Shown here: piece by piece, positions 57,078 to 64,000 of the stretch
How the letters are laid out: every line of letters begins with the position of its first letter
Position numbering within the stretch: position 1 is the stretch's first letter
Assembly (NCBI GenBank): GCA_963682175.1
Contig: OY821781.1
Span: 39,321,254-39,385,253, forward strand
Direction of reading: 5' to 3'
Length of the DNA stretch: 64,000 nucleotides
DNA from: Triglochin maritima
Lineage: Eukaryota > Streptophyta > Magnoliopsida > Alismatales > Juncaginaceae
Translations under genes and position numbers: made by a program
The notes under the pieces: model-generated
Told to the model about the DNA's origin: nothing
Database searches by the model: none
What the model saw: the letters and a program-made list of their open reading frames with translations, nothing else

Positions 57078-58559
57078 GTTCTTTTTTGGTCTAACAGGGA
57101 GTTGAATGGTGGGATAGATGTGGTCCGTTCGTTGTCGGATCCAACGGCTCATAAAGCTTTGGATAAGATAGCGATGTTTTCAATGGGTATTGTACGTACC
57201 GACCATGTTCTGGTACCAACAAGGAAAACATTTTTTTTCCATTGCTAGTTGTTAGATCTTGAACTACATGAAATGATAACCAAACAAAAGTTCTTGAGTG
57301 GTCATGCAAATCATGAATTAGTAACTGCAATAATATCAACATTAAAGTCAATAATCTCAATTTACTTGTAGAAACGACGTCTCAGGCTAGGAAAATTTTC
57401 CAACTATATATTACAAACACTATGGTTTTCAAATGTAATAGTGAAAAGCTTATTTCACCATAATACAAAAAAAAAATTGTTACAATCTATATGATTTAGA
57501 ACACTACTTTGTGCACATGGAAAGTGAGATATATGAGCGAAAGAAACATAATCAAACCAATATTTATTTTTTTCCTTGCTTCGAGTGTTTAAGAATAGCA
57601 TACCTTGTCATTACAAGACACACACATTTAGTAAGAACCTATAGCAATGGATAAATTCTACAATTTAGTCACATAACAAACACCAAACTATGCTAAAATG
57701 GGTCAAAAAATTCCTTGATAATTTTTATAATTGTATAAGGAAAATTTCACCACCTATGCTCAAAGTTCCCCAACCTCTAAGAAAAAACTCCCACTTTGAC
57801 ATCCTCTTAAAAATATACTTATCTTTCCACTTCTCCCTAAAATACGCGTGCCTATATAGTGGGACCACTTAATTTGAAGTAACAACAACTCTCAGACTTT
57901 CTCTCTTATCGGCGCAGCCGACTGAAATTTTTCCATTTGGGACTGAAGACCACCACCAACACACATTAGCCCGTTGAAATCGTCCCCCACTCATTCCGTC
58001 GGACCCCATTGGTTTGCACAAGTTGTTTTACTATTCTTGTCAGAGAAATCGGGCATCCAATAGAATGGGTAAGTGAAATTGTTAAAAATTGATGTGCGTG
58101 TTACTTTCTACCATTCTCTTTCCATTTTCGAATTATCTTGAAGTGTTCTGTTATTTTGTGGAATTTTTGTTGCATATCCCGTTTGCAGTCTATAGTTTTA
58201 CTTCGATTGAACTCTATATGTGTTCGATTGAAACTTGATAGAGCTCGACATACGCATTCCGGAAGTCAGATTTCCATCAACACTTTTCCACGATAAAACT
58301 AACTGACCCTCTCCTAGCAGCCTATCTTGAAGACATTAGTTTCGATAAGTGGGCTCGTTCTTACTTTCCTGGGAATCGGTACAATTTAAGATAAGCAATT
58401 ACGCTGAAAGCCTGAGCAACAAAACCAAGGAGACCCGAACATGGCCAGTCACGACTTTTGTCATACTATCGGTAGTTTTGTTATTTTGTATCACTAATCT
58501 CACTGTTGATCCCTTTTAAACATCAGGTTTGATGACTTAAATATATCTTTTTAACGGTC
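57078..58559. other. Intergenic, no supported gene
   Basis: Minus-strand ORFs at 57091-57360 are short and unlike known proteins, though GLR sequence might continue here. The interval 57885-58110 is less AT-rich and could be a 5' UTR or exon for the fragment that follows, but this cannot be shown. Confidence 0.4.
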
Positions 58560-58568
58560 TTGTATACA

Positions 58569-58781
58569 CAGGTGTGGCTTTGTGAGAAGTTCAGGTTGGG
58601 GGAGCCCAAACTGGGTGCCTACCCGAGGTTCAACAACTGGTCTGCAATGTTTGTCACCTGCAACATTCTGAGGAGATGGGAGGAACGATGCATCACCCTA
58701 TCAAAAATTTACGACGGAGAGTTACGTCTTAGGCACCCTCCAATCTTTACAACTGAAGGAGAAGGACCTGATTTGTTTTGA
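58569..58781 (+). pseudogene. Possible plant-mobile-domain-like exon
   Basis: After a TATACACAG acceptor the frame reads VWLCEKFRLGEPKLGAYPRF, then NNWSAMFVTCNILRRWEERC. The WLCEKFxL and RFxNW pattern is reminiscent of the plant mobile domain carried by some transposons, but the match is from memory and weak. The following 58790-59030 has coiled-coil-like Lys/Glu words broken by stops. Confidence 0.35.
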
Positions 58782-59117
58782 GGCTTCGAGAAGCACCAAA
58801 CCCATGCTACAATGGAGACCCCTTAAGGAGGCTTATGAAGAGGTTTGGAGGCCCAAGGAAGAGCTTCAAAATGTTAAAGCGTTGAGGCTGAGATTAAGAT
58901 GATGGTATCTGAGGATGAACTAAGGAAGTCTCGGGAGGAGATTGTGATACTAAGGGAAGAACTTGCATATCTTCGAAGAGAGATCATCCTCATTTTGTTG
59001 ACTTGGAAGAAATTGATTATATTTTTATGTACGTAATGTGTTTTTTGTTTGTGTGTACTATCCTTGTGTGGAGTGTTCGTGTTTCGTGTTTGTGTATTGT
59101 GCTTAGGTCTATGTATG

Positions 59118-59136
59118 TGTGTGTGTGTGTGTAATG
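59118..59136. repeat. (TG)n microsatellite
   Basis: About nine TG units ending near GTAATGTTGC. Confidence 0.8.
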
Positions 59137-59195
59137 TTGCATCTTTCACTGAACCACAATTTAAATTGAACAGATGAATTCGTTTTCTTATTTGG

Positions 59196-60383
59196 TGATG
59201 AGATTTTTATTTATACCGCAAGTGCACGGCGTCGATGAAAACGCGGCAAGTACGGGTCGAACACAAGGAGGGAGAGATATTGTTATTTTTGTGATTTTCG
59301 ATTAAGGAAAGAAAGAGAGAAAAATAAGGTTGGTTTGAGATTTTTGGATTTTTAATTTCTAAAGCAAGAACAACAAAAACAAATTAAGAATAAAGCGAAG
59401 ATGGATGAGAGTCCAGCGGGTGGAGGTTTAGATATCGGGTTTTGATTAGAGAATTCTGAAACTTATAATAAATCACATTAGTTATAAAGCATTACATGAT
59501 AAATGACTCAACATAAACTCAAGTAATCAAAATATACTAACACGAAATTAAAATAATAACGTAATTCTTCTTCTCATCACCCTAAATCCGTCACCCCCAC
59601 CCTTTGGAGAGAGTTAGAAACTCATGGATGGAGGGAAGGAGAATGGGTCCTAGAGAAACTACAAAAGAAAACTAAAAACACAAAATAAAAGAACAGAATT
59701 TTATTGCTAAAAAGAAGAACGTCTTTACAATATAATTTCGGGGCTATTTATAGCCGATACAAGGGACCCAAGTATGAAATAGGAACGTACACGCGTCAAC
59801 ACGCAACTGGTAAAAATTTGAGCGCACGGATCGACTTTTGTGCGGCGGAATCGCCGCATTTTGTACATGAGGTGCGGCGGAATCGCCACCTTTCTGGCTC
59901 AGAATCGATCCGGATTTTTCTTGTGTGTTTATGGTATGATTTAGCTGTCCTTTGCGCGTCTGGATTGATTTCTTTCCTTTCTTTTGAGCTCCGACTTTAT
60001 TTCTTCATTTATTTGGAGATCCAAATTGATTTTTCTTTAGAACTTCTCCAAAATAATAAAATGTTACTCGTAATTTGCAGTCGGGTCCTTGTCTTTTGCA
60101 GTTAAGTCCGTGGCTACTTTTGTGCTTAAGTCCTTGATCTTTTTGTAATTAGGTCTTGAATGCTTTTATTCTTGGATGAACTTCAATTTGAACCCCGATA
60201 ATCTTGAACTTTATCTTTATGATAGAAATGAGTCTCTTGCACGCGTTTATGCTCGGGATATGGGTAATTTGCATTCAGGTCCCTGTATTCTGTAAATAAG
60301 ACTAAACACATACCTTAGTAGCATTTATTGATATAAAATTAATCTAAATGAAAGACATATGATGCAATGTGTGCAATGCATCA
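59196..60383. mobile_element. Solo LTR, probably Athila-type
   Basis: 1188 bp from TGATGAGATT to ATGCATCA with an exact duplication TTTGG (59191-59195 and 60384-60388). Contains ACCGCAAGTGCACGGCGTCG near its left end, a phrase I associate with Athila-type LTR ends, and a series of GGGTCCTTG/AAGTCC words like those at 5190-5290. It was inserted into the first unit of the 96-bp tandem array. Confidence 0.88.
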
Positions 60384-60815
60384 TTTGGTTTGGCTCGACG
60401 GACTCGGTACACCCTCGATCTGAGCTCGAGTTAAACCCTTAACCAAAGAGTTTAAAAAACAGATGCATTCCTTTTCTTATTTGGTTTGGCTCGACGGACT
60501 CGATACACCCTCGATCTGAGCTCGAGTTAAACTCTTAACCTAAGAGTTTAAAGAACATATGCATTCCTTTTCTTATTTGGTTTGGCTCGACGAACTCGAT
60601 ACACCTTCGATCTGAGCTCAAGTTAAACCCTTAACCAAAGAGTTTAAAGAACATATTCATTCCTTTTCTTATTTGGTTTCGCTCGATGGACGCGATACGC
60701 CCTTGATCATAGCTCGACCTAAACCCTAAACCTACGAGTTTACAGAACATATGTATTGAGAACTACATTTTAGTTGGCTTGACGAGTTTGATACGAACTT
60801 GATCAGAGCTCGACA
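60384..60815. repeat. 96-bp tandem array
   Basis: About 4.5 units. TGGCTCGACGGACTCG starts at about 60391, 60487, 60583, 60679 (diverged) and 60776, spacing 96-97 bp. A further partial unit (AACAGATG, TTTTCTTATTTGG) lies at 59170-59195, left of the inserted LTR. Confidence 0.9.
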
Positions 60816-60954
60816 ACGTTCAAATTAACACATAAAAGAACGTAACTACATTTTACTTCATCATTCCAAAAAACTTACTACATATTAAGCACAAAAACAT
60901 TGTACAAGTCTACAACACATACACGAACAAACACCATAGTCCACATACAACTAA

Positions 60955-61290
60955 AACAACTTCGCTCTTTTCCCTTTCCTCGTACACCTACTTTGATCTT
61001 CAAGGCCGGGGGAGGGCCTTGGGTCAGGTGTTGGAGACTCGGCTAGGCAGGTCGTCTCACATTTGGGGCATGTGTGCTCCGTGAAGGGGGAGGTGGGTGC
61101 TGGTGTCTTTGGGATGGAAACTGCGCATACAAAATGACGACATATCAGTGGTTGAAGAAAAAGATAACGAAAATAAGGAAAGAGATAACAATAACATACT
61201 AAGGCCAGTGGCGAGGTTTGCCATGGCGTCGTCCATGGCGGCTAAATGTCGCTCGATGTTTGCCACCACTCCGCTAAAAAATACCAAGGT
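60955..61290 (-). pseudogene. Two-exon C-terminal gene fragment, unrecognised
   Basis: On the minus strand an exon after TTTTTTTAG reads GVVANIERHLAAMDDAMANL then ATGL to a GTATGT donor near 61200. After a TGCGCAG acceptor near 61122 the frame continues ISIPKTPAPTSPFTEH, TCPKCETTCLAESPTPD and ends in a basic tail (RKGKRAKLF) and stop near 60958. The phases fit. CPKCETTC could be half of a zinc site. Function unknown; it may belong to a transposon-associated gene. Confidence 0.4.
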
Positions 61291-61377
61291 ATGTTTCACC
61301 TTCTCGATGGATAAATAAGTTAGCAGTAGAATAATATAAGACACTTGATCTATTAGTGAAAAGGAAAATCTATTATT

Positions 61378-61570
61378 CAGCCGTCCAACGACATGCCAGG
61401 TAGGGCCAAGCAAGACACGGTCGTTGGCGGCAAGGCCCGCATGGCACACCCGGCAGTGTCGTGCCTTTTTTGGGGTAGCTCAGGCATGGCACGCGGGCAC
61501 CATGCTAGATCTGGGTCATGTCGTGCCGGCACATGTCGGTTCGACACGCAGGTGTGACTATGAGTATGTA
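61378..61570. repeat. CG-rich patch with GTCGTGCC/GGCACG words
   Basis: Inverted GTGCCGGCACATGTCG and GGCACGCGGGCACC-like words in AT-rich surroundings, similar in style to MITE interiors. Ends not determined. Confidence 0.4.
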
Positions 61571-61936
61571 TAATTTGTATGTTAATCAAATACATTTTTC
61601 ACGTGCTCACTTAAAATTTTAAAAACCATAAAAATATATGTTAGTTGTTAATTTGAAATAATTTGAAAAACATTATAATGACACTAAGCCACAACAATAA
61701 TCTCTATAATATGAAATGAAAATTCTCCAAGATAATTTGAAAGGTTGGTTGGCTTTGTGGTGTTTGTAATGGGTGTGTTGTAACTACCTTATTTATAGGC
61801 ATTCAATGAGAACTAAATTTTTAACAGCAATTCTGAAATTTTGCCGCCAATTCTCTAATTTTGTCACAATTTTTTGGCAGGTGCTAGTTTTAAGGGTATG
61901 AATTGTTGGAATATTGCCTCCAATTCTTTACATGTA

Positions 61937-64000
61937 AGGGTAAAGGAATAGAAGCTCCTACAAGAAAAATACAACGTTTCTTTCCGAAATTCGAAGTTTT
62001 AATGTCTTTTCCCACAGAAGAGCTTAAGTGGATGTAGGTTTGGTAAATTCTTCGAGATTGGTGTTTATTCATGCATGCTTGAGTTGGACCTTAAGTTGAA
62101 CCATTGATTTGGGAACGGGTTGTGTTAAAACAAAGCTAGAATTATCATTTTTTGTTTGCTAACGTCTGACTACGTTGGGCCAAAACCTGGCAAGAGGCTT
62201 GTTTGTAAACCAAGAATTTAACCAAAATAGAGTCATGTTGGCCTTATGGATATGTATCTTGTTGAAGTTGCACGAAAAGACAATCATACTTGTAGCTACG
62301 GCTCAGCATGGACCGGTCCGGGTTCGGGGAACTTAATCTTACTAAGTTAAATTAAATTAAGTTATTGGCAATTCTGTTGTCTTCTTGTGGGGTAAAAATT
62401 AATTTAATTATTGCAAAACCAATTCCATTGAAATTACATCTCCAATGGGTAAAGTTATTATGGCAACACATTATTGGATAAACTATATGAGATTCATTTG
62501 TTGTTATTGGTGACAAACTCAACATTGTAATATATTTGTAAAATGTCTACTTCGTTTGAGGATACTTTGATGCACATAGAAAGTGAGCGGTGGAGATGTG
62601 GAGTCCGCACCATCTGCTTTGAGTTCGAGCAAGCGACAATGATGTTCCTTGGTACCTCCCAAGATTACGACGTTAGTGTTGAGACTGAGATAAATTCATG
62701 ATGTCACGAAGTTAGGGTGTCTCTACGAGCAAGTGGTTGGTGGATGTAATCTTCGTCTGAACTAATGTCGTTAGGTTTAATATTCTGATTTCAATATTGT
62801 AGCTTTCTGTATGAGTAAGGATGATTAATGTTTCTGAATGTTTACGGACATGTTTGGTAAAAATGAAGTAATATTTATATACTATTGAAACTTTAGGATT
62901 GGTTTATATCTGCATGTTTACTGTCTTGTTAGCACAAGTATGGTCTGCGAATGATTAATACCATCCAAATCTTGTAATTCTTTCCGTAATATTTTTATGT
63001 ACTTTCCGAATCGTCGAAACCCACATCTATGGTCCAAGCAAGAAGTCGTGTCGAATGATTAACGGAATTATTCACGAAATGGTAAACTTACGACCAATAA
63101 ACCGTGTCAAATTAATCACCATGTCACAACCAAATTGCTTCATCAAAATTGCTGAATTCGATTAATGACCCAAACTAATAATACATCACTATTTCTGATA
63201 ATACATCCATCTTGATTGACTCCTTCGCGATCCATTTTGATCGACTTCCGACATCTCCAAGAGCCCCGAACACATCCCGCTTCATGACACATTCAAAAAC
63301 CTCGCTCAAGTCCACCCAATCATAAGAATTGGGAACCCTATATACGTCCATTTTGAGTGATGATTTTGATAAACGAATTGTAAATAAATGACCATTTCAG
63401 TGATTAAAAAAAAAGGGTTGTCTAACAAATGATGGTTTTATCAAAATAATATCTCTGCGAAATGTGTAGTCAAATTCATGAAATTGAATCATACTTGAAA
63501 TTTGACATGAAAGACGCAATGGTCTTGTACAAGGGCTGCATAAATCTTTTCTACCAGTTCACAGATTGTAGTCTAGAATCGTAATTGATGATGAGATACC
63601 ATACTTGTATTTGCATATTGAGGTTCTTAAGATGTGTCCTAATGTAGGTAGATTTTTTTTCAAAACATACTTGAAAAATATATATTAATTGATATGACAT
63701 AAACCGCAAATCCGGTCCGTTCTCCAGTGCGGACTTCGGAAAAAATCTGGTTCAGTCCAGTTGCTCGGCCCTACTTGTAACATATCTTAAAACACTTGTA
63801 AATAAACTGAAAACAAGATTTGAAAAATGAAATATCAAGAAGATCGCACGTCTTGTCATATCGGGGTATGTGACTAAGGTGTGTTTGTTTCGATGAGGCG
63901 GACAACATGTGTAATGATTGTTAGGCCACAGTTAACGGACGGGCCGAGGTGCTGGGCGCCTGGCCACGTCAACTTACATCGTGCCACGTCCCCCGCTCGA
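61937..64000. repeat. Long dispersed repeat, copy 2 (runs off window)
   Basis: Same orientation as 18665-20160, starting GGTAAAGGAATAGAAGC and still matching at the window end. Differences include a shorter GGTTCGG segment near 62320 and the ~590-bp insertion at 62940. Confidence 0.88.
62940..63521. mobile_element. Unclassified insertion in repeat copy 2
   Basis: 582 bp present here but absent from copy 1. GTCTTGT occurs on both sides (62933-62939 and 63522-63528), and copy 1 has it once (TGTCTTGTACAAGG near 19669). Clear terminal repeats or coding sequence were not found. A 7-8-bp duplication would suit a hAT-like element, but the ends do not show the TAGGG-type TIR. Confidence 0.6.

Noticed and set aside
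18665..64000. The two long direct repeats considered as LTRs of one giant 45-kb retrotransposon
   Set aside because: No PBS, PPT or coding region lies just inside either copy, the interior is a mosaic of independent loci, and copy 2's end is outside the window.

Overview
This window looks like nuclear DNA from a flowering plant, probably a eudicot. It is AT-rich, its genes have GT-AG introns, and most of it is nested transposable elements around broken genes. I see no bacterial operon, CRISPR array, rRNA or tRNA gene. The species cannot be named from the sequence alone.

Layout. 1-5.4 kb: an Athila-type Ty3/gypsy element on the minus strand, entered from its pol end, with a probable 5' LTR at about 4.2-5.4 kb. 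5.4-8.7 kb: AT-rich DNA with degenerate TGTGTATT repeats, then the broken AN1 zinc-finger end of a stress-associated-protein gene. 9.03-18.49 kb: a Ty1/copia element on the minus strand with two 383-bp LTRs, PBS, PPT and a GTTCT target duplication. Its reverse transcriptase region has been replaced by part of a second, long-LTR copia element. 18.7-26.5 kb: duplicated non-coding blocks carrying hAT-type MITEs with 8-bp target duplications. 26.3-29.9 kb: the best copy of an unrecognised seven-exon gene family, here called gene X. 30.3-31.3 kb: a broken glutamate-receptor-like (GLR) gene. 31.8-34.3 kb: a solo LTR inserted beside a MULE-transposase tail. 35.6-40.3 kb: a PIF/Harbinger element with a dead transposase and a solo copia LTR inside it. 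42.4-44.1 kb: an unrecognised gene, gene Y, whose last six exons splice in frame. 44.8-51.9 kb: rearranged partial copies of gene X and GLR, split by another solo LTR and a MITE. 52.4-57.1 kb: a truncated LTR and a GLR amino-terminal fragment with a MITE. 58-64 kb: small gene fragments, a solo LTR inside a 96-bp tandem array, and a second copy of the 18.7-20.2 kb block.

The strongest evidence is structural. Nine insertions have matching direct target duplications (GTTCT, GCATG, TAAGT, ACTTT, TTTGG and 8-bp hAT sites), and two are confirmed by uninterrupted paralogous sites in the same window. This gives a relative history: gene X and GLR segments were duplicated first, then invaded independently.

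The most unusual signal is a palindrome, CGGTCGACCG, repeated in dense clusters inside three otherwise unrelated element types: a copia LTR, a second LTR family, and a hAT MITE. In the copia LTR it lies just upstream of the TATA box, and one LTR copy lacks the cluster entirely. I can only infer what it does.
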